From assembly GCF_030269515.1 (NCBI RefSeq), contig NZ_BSTM01000007.1, forward strand, positions 124,001 to 188,000: a stretch of DNA of 64,000 nt, read 5' to 3'. This document shows, piece after piece, positions 43,884-54,058 of this stretch. Position 1 is the first letter of the stretch. Each line of letters opens with the position of its first letter. The position numbers were made by a program, and so were the translations under genes. Below the pieces are notes generated by a model. It did no database searches. It was not told where the DNA came from and was given only the letters and a program-made list of their open reading frames with translations. The stretch is from Actinomadura sp. NBRC 104412 (GTDB lineage: Bacteria > Actinomycetota > Actinomycetes > Streptosporangiales > Streptosporangiaceae).

Positions 43884-44801
43884 ATGACGGAGCGACCGGC
43901 GGCGGGGACCGCCGCCACCGCGGACGACCATGAGCTGGCCGGGGAACTGGCCGGTCAGGCGGGGCGGCTGCTGCTGGCGGTCCGCGACGAGGTCGGTTTC
44001 GGTGACGCGCGTGCCCTGAAGGACACCGGTGACCTGCGGGCGCACGAGTACCTGATGGGGGAGCTGGCCGGGCGCCGTCCCGGCGACGCCGTCCTGTCGG
44101 AGGAGGGCCGGGCGTCGGTGGCGGGCAAGAGCGCCACCGCGGTCGCGATGGACGGCCCGCCCACGGCCAACACCGACGAGGCGCTGAGGCTCGCCGCGTC
44201 GCGGGTGTGGATCGTGGACCCGCTGGACGGGACCCGCGAGTTCGCCGAGGAGGGCCGCGGCGACTGGGCCGTCCACGTCGCCCTGTGGGACGGGGCGCGC
44301 GGCGGGCTCGGCGCGGGTGCCGTGGCGCTGCCGGCGCAGGGGGTGACGCTCAGGACCACCCCTCGGGGCGCCGTGACCGCCTCCCTCAGGGACGGCTCCG
44401 AGGAGCCTTTGCGGATGGCGCCTCCGGCGCCCGGGGGGCTGCGGATCGCGGTGAGCCGCTCCCGTCCACCCGAGTTCGTGGGCCGTCTGGCCGGACGGCT
44501 GGCGGACGACGGTATCGCGGTCGAGCCGGTGCCCATCGGCTCGGCCGGGGCGAAGATCGCCGCCGTGCTGCTGGGCGAGGTGGACGCCTACGTCCACGCG
44601 GGCGGCCAGTACGAGTGGGATTCGGCCGCTCCGGTCGCGGTGGCGCTGGCCGCGGGCGCCCACGCGTCCCGGATCGACGGCTCGGCCCTGACCTACAACC
44701 GGAAGGACCCGCGGCTCCCGGATATCCTGGTGTGCCATCCCGGGTCGGCATCGACGCTGCTGACCGTCATCCGAGAGGTCACGGGAGGCCCGCCGGGCTG
44801 A
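43884..44801 (+). CDS. cysQ: 3'(2'),5'-bisphosphate nucleotidase / inositol-phosphatase-like (CysQ)
   Basis: This 305-residue protein of the Li-sensitive phosphatase fold has VLSEEG, the metal site WIVDPLDGTREFAE (about residues 110-123), and the C-terminal WDSAAPVAVALAAGAH. CysQ removes PAP, the by-product of PAPS-dependent sulfation or PAPS reduction. The insertion KSATAVAMDGPPTANTDEAL between the Glu-Glu motif and the DPLDGT motif is longer than usual. It stands 86 bp before cysD on the same strand, consistent with a joint role in sulfate metabolism. Other inositol-phosphatase-like substrates are possible. Confidence 0.85.
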   Translation: MTERPAAGTAATADDHELAGELAGQAGRLLLAVRDEVGFGDARALKDTGDLRAHEYLMGELAGRRPGDAVLSEEGRASVAGKSATAVAMDGPPTANTDEALRLAASRVWIVDPLDGTREFAEEGRGDWAVHVALWDGARGGLGAGAVALPAQGVTLRTTPRGAVTASLRDGSEEPLRMAPPAPGGLRIAVSRSRPPEFVGRLAGRLADDGIAVEPVPIGSAGAKIAAVLLGEVDAYVHAGGQYEWDSAAPVAVALAAGAHASRIDGSALTYNRKDPRLPDILVCHPGSASTLLTVIREVTGGPPG

Positions 44802-44887
44802 CGGGGCGGAGTCCGGGTACATCTCACCCGGATCGTCCGCCGAACCGACCGGTGCACTGCCAGACGAGCGTGGAGAGACACCAGACC

Positions 44888-45805
44888 ATGCAGCGTTGCG
44901 ATTACCTGCTGTCCCAGCTAGACGTCCTCGAGGCCGAATCGGTCCACATCATCAGGGAGGTCGCCGCCGAGTTCGAGCGGCCGGTCCTGCTGTTCTCCGG
45001 CGGCAAGGACAGCATCGTGATGCTGCACCTGGCCCGCAAGGCGTTCGCGCCCGCGCCGATCCCGTTCCCGGTGATGCACGTCGACACCGGCCACAACTTC
45101 CCCGAGGTGATCGAGTTCCGCGACGGGACGGTCGCCCGGATGGGCGTGCGGCTGGTGGTGGCGTCCGTGCAGGAGTCCATCGACCGGGGCCGGGTGGTGG
45201 AGGAGACCGGGCGGCGGGCGTCCCGCAACCGGTTGCAGACCACCACGCTGCTCGACGCGATCGAGGAGCACCGGTTCGACGCGGCCTTCGGCGGCGCCCG
45301 CAGGGACGAGGAGAAGGCCCGCGCGAAGGAGCGGGTGGTCTCGTTCCGGGACGAGTTCGGTCAGTGGGACCCCAAGAACCAGCGACCCGAGTTGTGGAAC
45401 CTTTACAACACCAGGATCCGGCAGGGCGAGCACGTGCGGGTGTTCCCGCTGTCCAACTGGACGGAGCTGGACATCTGGGACTACATCCGGCGGGAGGGGC
45501 TGGAGCTGCCGCCGATCTACTTCGCCCACACCCGGCTGGTGTTCGAGCGGGACGGGATGCTGCTGGACGCCGAGACCACGTTCGCCAACCGCGGCGACGA
45601 CGAGCCGGCGTTCGAGGCGACCGTCCGCTACCGCACCGTCGGCGACGCGTCCTGCACGGGCGCGGTGAAGTCCAACGCCGCCACGCTGGAACAGGTGATC
45701 GAGGAGATCGCCGCCACGCGCGTCACCGAGCGCGGCCAGACACGGGCCGACGACCGGTCGAGCGAGGCGGCCATGGAGGACCGCAAGAAGGAGGGGTACT
45801 TCTGA
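44888..45805 (+). CDS. cysD: Sulfate adenylyltransferase subunit 2 (CysD)
   Basis: This 305-residue ATP-pyrophosphatase (PP-loop SGGKDSIVML, about residues 38-47) makes adenylyl sulfate (APS) from ATP and sulfate together with the GTPase CysN. Further family marks are HVDTGHNFPEV, GGARRDEEKARAKER, FPLSNWTELDIWDYI and DDRSSEAAMEDRKKEGYF. The ATG at 44888 is the expected N-terminus (MQRCDYLLSQLDVLEAESVHI). Its stop shares a base with the cysN ATG (TGATG), so expression is coupled. Confidence 0.96.
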   Translation: MQRCDYLLSQLDVLEAESVHIIREVAAEFERPVLLFSGGKDSIVMLHLARKAFAPAPIPFPVMHVDTGHNFPEVIEFRDGTVARMGVRLVVASVQESIDRGRVVEETGRRASRNRLQTTTLLDAIEEHRFDAAFGGARRDEEKARAKERVVSFRDEFGQWDPKNQRPELWNLYNTRIRQGEHVRVFPLSNWTELDIWDYIRREGLELPPIYFAHTRLVFERDGMLLDAETTFANRGDDEPAFEATVRYRTVGDASCTGAVKSNAATLEQVIEEIAATRVTERGQTRADDRSSEAAMEDRKKEGYF

Positions 45806-47118
45806 TGCCCGCGCAGGAGACCGCGCAGACCGCTGGACCGGCCACGGGCCATCAGATGGACATCCTGCGGTTCGCCACCGCCGGGTCGGTGGACGACGGC
45901 AAGTCCACGCTGATCGGGCGGCTGCTGTTCGACTCCAAGTCGATCTTCGAGGACCAGCTGGAGTCGGTGGAGCGCACCAGCGTCGACCGCGGCGAGGAGT
46001 ACACCAACCTGGCGCTGCTCACCGACGGCCTGCGGGCCGAACGGGAGCAGGGCATCACGATCGACGTGGCGTACCGGTACTTCGCCACGCCGCGGCGCAA
46101 GTTCATCATCGCCGACACCCCCGGGCACATCCAGTACACCCGGAACATGGTCACCGGGGCGTCCACCGCCGACCTGGCGATCGTCCTGGTGGACGCGCGC
46201 AAGGGCATCCTGGAGCAGTCCAGGCGGCACGCGTTCCTGACCACGCTGCTGAAGGTGCCGCACCTGGTGGTCGCGGTGAACAAGATGGACCTGGTCGGAT
46301 ACGACCAGGGGACCTTCGAGCGGATCGTGGACGAGTTCACCGCGTTCGCCACCAAGCTGGAGGTGGCCGACCTCACCTTCATCCCGATCTCGGCGCTGCA
46401 CGGTGACAACGTGGTGGACCGGTCGCCGAACATGCCGTGGTACAAGGGCACCTCGCTGCTGCACCACCTGGAGCACGTGCACATCGCCTCCGACCGCAAC
46501 CTGATCGACGTGCGGTTCCCGGTGCAGTACGTGATCCGCCCGCACGCGTCCACCGACCCCGAGCTGCACGACTACCGCGGCTACGCGGGGCAGGTCGCCG
46601 GAGGCGTGCTCAAGCCCGGCGACGAGGTGGTGCACCTGCCGTCCGGGCTGACCACGACGATCACGCACATCGACGGCCCGAACGGCCCGGTGGAGGAGGC
46701 GTTCCCGCCGATGTCGGTCACGCTGCGGCTGGCCGACGACATCGACATCTCCCGCGGCGACATGATCGCCCGGCCGAACAACCGTCCCGAGGTCGCGCAG
46801 GACCTGGACGCGATGGTGTGCTGGATGACCCCGGACCGGCAGCTCACGCCGCGGATGAAGGTCGTGATCAAGCACACCACCCGGACCGCCAGGGCGATGG
46901 TGAAGGAGCTCAACTACCGGCTGGACGTCAACACCCTGCACCGGGACGAGAACGCCCCGGCCCTGGGGCTGAACGAGATCGGCCGGATCTCGCTGCGGGT
47001 CACCCAGCCGCTGTTCGTCGACGACTACGGCCGCAACCGGATGACCGGCGGCTTCATCCTGATCGACGAGTCCACCAACAACACGGTCGCGGCCGGCATG
47101 ATCGTCGGCGCCCGGTAG
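45805..47118 (+). CDS. cysN: Sulfate adenylyltransferase subunit 1, GTPase (CysN)
   Basis: This 437-residue EF-Tu-like GTPase drives APS synthesis by CysD. G motifs are GSVDDGKSTLIG (G1), GITIDVAYRYF (G2), DTPGH (G3), NKMD (G4) and ISALHG (G5), followed by two beta-barrel domains. It is the short CysN form without a fused APS kinase (CysC), and no cysC or reductase gene is in the window. PAPS production would therefore need a distant kinase. The stop codon region is duplicated (CGGCGCCCGGTAG twice, 14 bp apart). Confidence 0.96.
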   Translation: MPAQETAQTAGPATGHQMDILRFATAGSVDDGKSTLIGRLLFDSKSIFEDQLESVERTSVDRGEEYTNLALLTDGLRAEREQGITIDVAYRYFATPRRKFIIADTPGHIQYTRNMVTGASTADLAIVLVDARKGILEQSRRHAFLTTLLKVPHLVVAVNKMDLVGYDQGTFERIVDEFTAFATKLEVADLTFIPISALHGDNVVDRSPNMPWYKGTSLLHHLEHVHIASDRNLIDVRFPVQYVIRPHASTDPELHDYRGYAGQVAGGVLKPGDEVVHLPSGLTTTITHIDGPNGPVEEAFPPMSVTLRLADDIDISRGDMIARPNNRPEVAQDLDAMVCWMTPDRQLTPRMKVVIKHTTRTARAMVKELNYRLDVNTLHRDENAPALGLNEIGRISLRVTQPLFVDDYGRNRMTGGFILIDESTNNTVAAGMIVGAR

Positions 47119-47152
47119 ACGGCGCCCGGTAGGAAGGTAGGCGGAACCCCTG

Positions 47153-47176
47153 GGCCGGGCCGGTCCTGGCCCGGCC
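47153..47176 (+). terminator. Hairpin terminator after cysN
   Basis: GGCCGGGCC and GGCCCGGCC, a perfect 9-bp stem with loop GGTCCT, lie 34 bases after the cysN stop. There is no T run. It separates the cys genes from the rhamnose genes. Confidence 0.5.
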
Positions 47177-47290
47177 ATCGGGACACCGGGCGCGGCGGAC
47201 TACCGGTAATCTCGGCGGGTAACCCGACTTTTCCGGCATCACTGGAGCCTCGTTGAGATCGTCCGTTCCCAGCAGTCCCCAGGCGGCGCC

Positions 47291-48358
47291 GTGAAGGCCC
47301 TGGTCCTGGCCGGCGGCTCCGGGTCGCGGCTGCGGCCGATCACGCACACCTCGGCCAAGCAGCTCGTGCCGGTGGCCAACAAGCCGGTGCTCTTCTACGG
47401 CCTGGAGGCGATCGCCGACGCCGGCATCCGCGAGGTCGGGATCGTGGTCGGCGACACCGCCGCGGAGATCCGGGCGGCCGTCGGCGACGGGTCCTCGTTC
47501 GGGCTGACGGTGACCTACCTGCCGCAGGAGGCGCCGCTCGGGCTGGCGCACGCGGTGCTGGTGGCCCGCGAGTTCCTGGGCGAGGACGACTTCGTCATGT
47601 ACCTGGGCGACAACTTCATCGTCGGCGGCATCACCGGGCTGGTGGAGCGGTTCCGGCGGGAGCGCCCGGACGCGCAGATCATGCTGACCCGGGTGAAGGA
47701 TCCCCGGGCGTTCGGCGTGGCCGAGGTGGACGCCTCGGGACGGGTGGTCGGCCTGGAGGAGAAGCCGGAGCGGCCCAAGAGCGACCTGGCGCTGGTCGGC
47801 GTGTACCTGTTCGGCCCGGCCGTGCACGCGGCGGTGGCCGGGCTCAAGCCGTCCTGGCGGAACGAGCTGGAGATCACCGACGCGATCCAGGCGCTGATCG
47901 ACGACGGCGCCCGGGTGGAGTCCACGGTGATCTCCGGCTACTGGAAGGACACCGGCAACGTCACCGACATGCTGGAGGTCAACCGGCTCGTCCTGGAGGG
48001 CCTGGAGCCGTCGGTGCGGGGACGGGTGGACGAGGCCAGCGAGCTGATCGGCCGGGTCGTGGTGGAGGAGGGCGCGGAGGTCACCGGGTCCCGGGTGGTC
48101 GGCCCCGCGATCGTGGGCGCCGGCTCGGTGGTGCGCGACTCCTATATCGGCCCGTTCACCTCGATCGACCGGGACTGCACGGTGCTGGACAGCGAGATCG
48201 AGTACTCCATCGTGCTGCGCGGCGCGTCCATCGACGGGGTCGGCCGGATCGAGGTGTCGCTGATCGGCCGGGAGGCCGCGGTGACCCCGGCGCCCCGCGT
48301 CCCGAAGGCGCACCGCCTGGTCCTGGGCGACCACAGCGCCGTGCAGATCAGCGGATAG
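47291..48358 (+). CDS. rmlA: Glucose-1-phosphate thymidylyltransferase, long form (RmlA)
   Basis: This 355-residue enzyme makes dTDP-glucose, the first step to dTDP-L-rhamnose. The nucleotidyltransferase domain has MKALVLAGGSGSRLRPITHT, SAKQLVPVANKPVL, LGDNF and VGLEEKPERPKSDLALVG. The C-terminal ~110 residues form hexapeptide (left-handed helix) repeats, making this the long StrD-like type rather than the ~290-residue RmlA of enterobacteria. The GTG at 47291 is chosen, since MKALVLAGG is the usual start. It is followed 17 bp later by rmlB. Confidence 0.93.
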   Translation: MKALVLAGGSGSRLRPITHTSAKQLVPVANKPVLFYGLEAIADAGIREVGIVVGDTAAEIRAAVGDGSSFGLTVTYLPQEAPLGLAHAVLVAREFLGEDDFVMYLGDNFIVGGITGLVERFRRERPDAQIMLTRVKDPRAFGVAEVDASGRVVGLEEKPERPKSDLALVGVYLFGPAVHAAVAGLKPSWRNELEITDAIQALIDDGARVESTVISGYWKDTGNVTDMLEVNRLVLEGLEPSVRGRVDEASELIGRVVVEEGAEVTGSRVVGPAIVGAGSVVRDSYIGPFTSIDRDCTVLDSEIEYSIVLRGASIDGVGRIEVSLIGREAAVTPAPRVPKAHRLVLGDHSAVQISG

Positions 48359-48375
48359 AGGAGGACGGTCGGCAG

Positions 48376-49406
<1,031 letters not shown>

Positions 49407-49410
<4 letters not shown>

Positions 49411-50252
49411 CCTGGCTGATCATCGGCGCGGGAGGGATGCTCGGCACCGACCTGGTGGAACGCCTGGGCGGTGAGGCGGTCGGGCTCACGCGCGCCGAGC
49501 TGGACCTGTGCGACCCCGCCGCCGTCCAGGCCGCGCTGCGCCGTCACCGCCCGGCCGTGGTCGTCAACTGCGCCGCCTGGACGGCCGTGGACGACGCCGA
49601 GACCCAGGAGGAGGCCGCCCTGGCCGTCAACGGCACCGCCGTGGCGGCCCTGGCCCGTGCCTGCGGCGACGCGGGCGCCACGCTCGTCCAGATCTCCACC
49701 GACTACGTCTTCGACGGCAAGGGGGACCGCCCTTATCCCGAGGACGCACCGACCTGCCCCCTCAACGCCTACGGCCGTACCAAGCTCGCCGGTGAACGGG
49801 CCGCGGCCGGCGTGGACGCCTACATCGTCAGGACGGCGTGGCTGTACGGGGCGCACGGCGGCAGCTTCGTGCGGACGATGGCGCGGCTGGCGTCCGAGCG
49901 CGACACGGTGAGCGTCGTGAACGACCAGACCGGCCAGCCCACCTGGACCGGGGACCTGGCCGACCGCGTCATCGCCCTGGTCTCCGCGGGCGCCCCGCCG
50001 GGGATCTATCACGGCACGAACGGGGGCGCCACGACCTGGTACGGCCTCGCCCGCGAGGTGTTCACGCTGCTCGGGCTGGACCCGGACCGGGTACGGCCCA
50101 CCACCAGCGCCGACTTCCCCCGGCCCGCCCCGCGCCCGGCGTACGGCGTCCTCGGGCACGGCGGCTGGGCCAAGGCGGGGCTGCCGCCGATGCGCGACTG
50201 GCGCGACGCCCTGCACGAAGCCTGGCCCTCCCTGCGGGCCGCCTGGTCCTAG
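49407..50252 (+). CDS. rmlD: dTDP-4-dehydrorhamnose reductase (RmlD)
   Basis: This 281-residue NADPH-dependent enzyme performs the last step to dTDP-L-rhamnose. It has GAGGMLGTDL near the N-terminus, VVNCAAWTAVDDAE, STDYVFDG, the catalytic Tyr-Lys in NAYGRTKLAGE, and VRTAWLYG. The GTG at 49407 overlaps rmlB (GTGA). Its TAG and that of the convergent rmlC share the four bases CTAG. Confidence 0.95.
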
Positions 50253-50860
50253 CCGTCTTGACCGTCCTGGCCGTCCTGGCGTCCGGCGTAGAAGTCCAGG
50301 CACGTGCGGTAGTCGGGGAGCAGCCCCGACTTCTCGGCCTCGGCGAGGGTGGGCGCGGCGGCGTCCTTGGGCGACAGGATCGGCTCGACATCCGAGGGCC
50401 AGGGGATGCCGAGGTCCGCGTCCAGCGGATGCACCCCGTGCTCGCGCCGCGGCGCGTACGGCTCCGAGCACAGGTACATGACCATCGTGTCGTCCGTCAG
50501 GGCCATGAAGGCGTGACCGAGCCCTTCGGCGATGTAGAGGCAGCGGCGGTTGCCCGGGTCCAGCGTCACGGCCTCGTGCCGTCCGAACGTGGGTGAGCCG
50601 ACGCGCAGGTCCACGACGACGTCGAGGATCGCGCCGCGCACGCACGTCACGTACTTCGCCTGCCCCGGCGGAACGTCGGCGAAGTGCACGCCGCGCAGGA
50701 CGCCCTTGGACGACACCGAGCAGTTCGCCTGCGCGAGCCCGAAGGTGTGACCGGTCCGCTCCAGGTGGTCCTGCCGGAACCACTCGTGGAACGAGCCGCG
50801 CTCGTCATCGTGCACTTGGGGGGTGAAGGCGTAGGCGCCTTGGATGGTCAGCGGATCCAC
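50249..50860 (-). CDS. rmlC: dTDP-4-dehydrorhamnose 3,5-epimerase (RmlC)
   Basis: This 203-residue cupin enzyme epimerises the keto sugar between the RmlB and RmlD steps. Conserved pieces are FHEWFRQDHL, the catalytic-His region GVLRGVHF, ILDVVVDLRVGSPTFG, IAEGLGHAFMAL, and the Tyr segment MYLCSEPYAPRREHGVHPLD. Unlike rmlABD it is read leftwards, as the last gene of the ligase / beta-helix / lipoprotein operon, starting 10 bases after the ligase stop. The C-terminus carries the short repeat DGQDGQDG. Confidence 0.92.
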   Translation of the reverse strand: MDPLTIQGAYAFTPQVHDDERGSFHEWFRQDHLERTGHTFGLAQANCSVSSKGVLRGVHFADVPPGQAKYVTCVRGAILDVVVDLRVGSPTFGRHEAVTLDPGNRRCLYIAEGLGHAFMALTDDTMVMYLCSEPYAPRREHGVHPLDADLGIPWPSDVEPILSPKDAAAPTLAEAEKSGLLPDYRTCLDFYAGRQDGQDGQDG

Positions 50861-50870
50861 GCCCGCGAGT

Positions 50871-52187
50871 TTAGGGGTGCCGGTCCGTGCCCGGTCCGGC
50901 CCGCACCGCCTGTACGGGGACCGGGTCGCCTCCCTGGCGGCGCAGCACCTCCGTCCACGCGACGAGGAGCAGCAGCCAGATGCCCGAGACGTTAGCGGGC
51001 GCCGCCATGCCCTCGTTGGTGATGCCGTTCAGCAGAAAGCAGGACAGGATGCCCAGCAGCATGCCGGCGTCGGTGCGCAGGCTGCGGTGATGTGCCAGCA
51101 GGAGCAGGACGAACCCGAGCGTCAGCAGGAGCGCGACGAAGATGGCCGTGCCGACCGCCCCGTTGTCGACCAGGGTGTTGACGAACGCGTTGTGCGCGCC
51201 GCCCAGGCCGATGTCGTCCAGGAACAGGCCCCTGGACGCGCCCAGGCCGTGCCCGAAGACCGGTTCTTCCGCGTAGGCGCGCATGGCCAGCGTCCACAGC
51301 TCCGTACGCGAGTTGAGGGAGGCCAGCTTCTCGGCCGACTCGCCCCGAGCCACGAAGGCCAGGATCTTCTCGGAGAACGCGAGCGCGGCGACGGTCGAGA
51401 CGGCGGCGCCGAGCACCAGCACGTCCACGCGCCCGCGCGGGCCGCGCGAGGTGGCCAGCAGCACCACCAGCCCGGCGGCGCAGCCCGCCGCCGCTCCGCG
51501 CGTCCCGGTGGCGATCAGCGCCCCGGCGAGCACGGCCATGGCGCCGAGGTACAGCAGCGGATGCCACAGCCGGTGCTGCGGCGTCTCGAAGCGGATCAGG
51601 TAGCTCACCGTGAGCAGCAGCGCCACCGCCAGGTACACGGCCGCCTGGACGGGGTGCACGTACAGCCAGTTGAAGCGGTCCTCGGTGAGCGAGGTGCGGG
51701 GGAACGGGTGGGCCACGCCGATCGCGACCGACGCCAGCACGATCGCGATGAAGGCGTGCCCCAGCCGGTGCATGTCGCGCGGTTCCGCCCGGGTCGCCAG
51801 GACGTACGTCACGCACATGGTGATCAGCAGTTGCACGCCGCGGACGACGCCCAGCGAGAGGAACGGCGACCACAGCGCGGACATCGCCAGGTAGCCGGCG
51901 AACGCCCACGCGGCCAGCAGCAGCCCCGTCGTCGGCCGGGACGGGGGGCGCAGCCCGAACCGGTAGTAGAGGTAGAGGGCGGCGAGGCCGTAGACGCCGA
52001 TCTCCACCATGATCGTGAGGTCGGCGCTGCCGTTGACCGTCTGATCCACCTCGCGGCTGCGCAGCTTGTAGTCGCTGGACAGCATGAGGGCCAGCGGCAC
52101 CACGACGGCCCACCACCCGGACACCGGCGGCAGCGGCCGGTACCGGGGGAGGAGGGTCAGGCGCGGGAATCGCCCCGGTGCGGTCAT
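50871..52187 (-). CDS. O-antigen ligase/polymerase-type membrane protein
   Basis: This 438-residue protein has about 11-12 membrane helices and the Wzy_C (O-antigen ligase/polymerase) domain. The long external loop with LNSRTELWTLAMRAYAEEPVFGHGLG is followed by GAHNAFVNTLVDNG, the usual conserved Arg, Gly and His segments of this family. It probably polymerises or ligates the polysaccharide repeat units on the outer face of the membrane. The ATG at 52187 is chosen for AGGAGAA eight bases upstream; the frame is open far upstream. It lies between the beta-helix gene and rmlC on the same strand. Confidence 0.88.
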   Translation of the reverse strand: MTAPGRFPRLTLLPRYRPLPPVSGWWAVVVPLALMLSSDYKLRSREVDQTVNGSADLTIMVEIGVYGLAALYLYYRFGLRPPSRPTTGLLLAAWAFAGYLAMSALWSPFLSLGVVRGVQLLITMCVTYVLATRAEPRDMHRLGHAFIAIVLASVAIGVAHPFPRTSLTEDRFNWLYVHPVQAAVYLAVALLLTVSYLIRFETPQHRLWHPLLYLGAMAVLAGALIATGTRGAAAGCAAGLVVLLATSRGPRGRVDVLVLGAAVSTVAALAFSEKILAFVARGESAEKLASLNSRTELWTLAMRAYAEEPVFGHGLGASRGLFLDDIGLGGAHNAFVNTLVDNGAVGTAIFVALLLTLGFVLLLLAHHRSLRTDAGMLLGILSCFLLNGITNEGMAAPANVSGIWLLLLVAWTEVLRRQGGDPVPVQAVRAGPGTDRHP

Positions 52188-52246
52188 CGCGTTCTCCTGT
52201 TGGTGCACAGCGCCCCAAGGATAAGCCGCCCCGCGCCCGGTGACGC

Positions 52247-54058
52247 TCAGTCGGAGGCCATCGGCCACGCGCCCGTGTGACGGGCTCCGGCGGGACGGCC
52301 GAGCAGGGCGGCGACACGGGCGGGCAGGGGACGCGCGGCCGACGCGGCCCGGGCGGCGACGGCGGGGGAGAGCGCGCCGTCCGCGCCGGCCGCCGCCGGG
52401 TCGTCCTCGGCGATGCCCGCCCTCTCCTGGCCGGTGGCGTCCCGGAACGCGGCCAGGCCGGTGTAGGCGTCCGGTGCGCCCGCGCCGCGCGACCACACGA
52501 TCAGCCGCCGCGGCGAGCCGGGGCCGGGCCGGACGAACACGTCGCCGTCGGCCGTGATCCCCATCGCGGCCGCCGAGCGGTCGTGCGTGTGGTCCTCCAC
52601 GCACAGCAGGCACGGGGCGCCGGGACGCGCGTCCGCGAGCACGTTGTTGCCCAGCGTGATACGGCCGAGCCGCCAGGTCATCGTGGGATCGGGGAACGGC
52701 CGGCGGGGGTCGCGGCCTCGCGCGCCGGGCGCCTCGGGCCGCCGCTCGTCCTGCACGAGATGGACGGCGCGGCCGTTCGTCACCAGCGTGTTGTTCCAGA
52801 TCTGCACGCCCTCGGTGTCGTTGACGCGGAGCCCGTCGCCGCCGTTGTCCCGGACGAGGTTGCCCGCGACGACCGCCTCCGCGCTCAGCTCCAGGACGAT
52901 GCCGTGACCGGCGTTGCGGGCCACCCGGTTGCCGGTCACCGTGATGCCGTGCACCGACTCGTCCAACCAGAGGCCCTTGCCGAGGTTGCCGGACAGGACG
53001 CTGCCGGTCACGGTCACCCCCCGGGACCGGGTGACCTTGACGCCGCCCGACACCGGCGCCTGCTTGAAGCGCTCCAGGTTGTTACGGGTGCTGCGGACGC
53101 GTTCGAGACGCAGGTCGTCGGCCTGGTTGCCGTGGACGCCGAGCATGCCGTTGCGGGTCAGCGTGACCCGGCGGACGCGGGCGTGCGGCCCCACCACGCT
53201 GAGCCCGGTCGTGGCCGAGTCGGTGACCGCCACGTTCTCCACGCTCACCCCGGAGCCGGTCACGCGCACGCTGGCGAGCTGCGGGAGGGACGGAGCGTAG
53301 CGGCGCACGCCGACCCCGCGCAGCGCCGACCCGTCCCCGCCGATCGTGATCGCGATGCCGAGCGTGCTCGCCCGCACCGTCCGCCCGCGCGGGTCCGAGC
53401 CCAGGTACAGCCGTCCGGCCCGCTCGTCGACGTAGAACGCGCCGGCGGTCACCTCGTCACGGGAGGAGACCTGGCGCTGCGCCACATCGTCGATCCACAC
53501 CTGGTCGGGGTGGGCCGCCATCGGGTGGGCGGGATCGATGAACTGGAAGTCCGGGTCGTCGCTGGGCGGCGCCCCGCGCGTGTAGGACGGGCTGGCGTCG
53601 AACCTGGCCGTCCAGCCGTCCTTGACCCAGGCGTCGCCGTCCCGCGTCCAGCCGTCCACGGGGGAGCTGCCGTCGAACCAGGCGGCCTCGCCCGGGTGGG
53701 ACTGGACGGTGAGGCGCTTGCCCGGCGGGATGGTGACCGACTCGTGGTAGGTCCCGCCGCGCAGCACGATCGTGCCGCCGGAGGGCGCCAGCGCGATCGC
53801 CTTGCCCACGGTGCGCAGGGGCGCCCCCATCGTGCCCGCCGCCGTGTCGTCCCCGGACGGGGAGACGACGGTGGCCTTCTCCGGCACCTCGTAGGCCGCG
53901 GTGCCCACCGTGACGGCGCCCGCGGCGGTCGCCGTGCCGGGGGGCGGCCCGGCCTCCCCCGGGTCCCCGTCCAGAGGCCGCCAGACCAGCAAGGCGGCGG
54001 CGACGGTCACGATCAGAGCCGGCGCGCCGGCGACGAGGGCCCGGCGTGCCGGGCTCAC
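52247..54058 (-). CDS. Secreted or membrane-anchored right-handed parallel beta-helix protein
   Basis: This 603-residue protein has an N-terminal hydrophobic segment (ALVAGAPALIVTVAAALLVW) that is a signal peptide or anchor. A pectate-lyase-like beta-helix follows, with repeated turns such as GVTVTGSVLSGNLGKGLWLD, GITVTGNRVARNAGHGIVL and GVQIWNNTLVTNG. Such folds bind or cleave polysaccharides. PSGDDTAAGTMGAPLRTVGKAIALAPSGGTIVLRGGTY is split here between the start of the domain and its first turns and is typical of DUF1565-like helices. The GTG at 54058 overlaps the stop of the lipoprotein gene. Possible roles are trimming, modifying or holding the exported polysaccharide. Confidence 0.82.
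   Translation of the reverse strand: MSPARRALVAGAPALIVTVAAALLVWRPLDGDPGEAGPPPGTATAAGAVTVGTAAYEVPEKATVVSPSGDDTAAGTMGAPLRTVGKAIALAPSGGTIVLRGGTYHESVTIPPGKRLTVQSHPGEAAWFDGSSPVDGWTRDGDAWVKDGWTARFDASPSYTRGAPPSDDPDFQFIDPAHPMAAHPDQVWIDDVAQRQVSSRDEVTAGAFYVDERAGRLYLGSDPRGRTVRASTLGIAITIGGDGSALRGVGVRRYAPSLPQLASVRVTGSGVSVENVAVTDSATTGLSVVGPHARVRRVTLTRNGMLGVHGNQADDLRLERVRSTRNNLERFKQAPVSGGVKVTRSRGVTVTGSVLSGNLGKGLWLDESVHGITVTGNRVARNAGHGIVLELSAEAVVAGNLVRDNGGDGLRVNDTEGVQIWNNTLVTNGRAVHLVQDERRPEAPGARGRDPRRPFPDPTMTWRLGRITLGNNVLADARPGAPCLLCVEDHTHDRSAAAMGITADGDVFVRPGPGSPRRLIVWSRGAGAPDAYTGLAAFRDATGQERAGIAEDDPAAAGADGALSPAVAARAASAARPLPARVAALLGRPAGARHTGAWPMASD

Noticed and set aside
44888..47118. Standard sulfate assimilation operon
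   Set aside because: No cysH, cysC, sulfite reductase or transporter genes accompany cysD and cysN, so the assimilatory reading is not supported by the neighbourhood, though it is not excluded for the genome as a whole.
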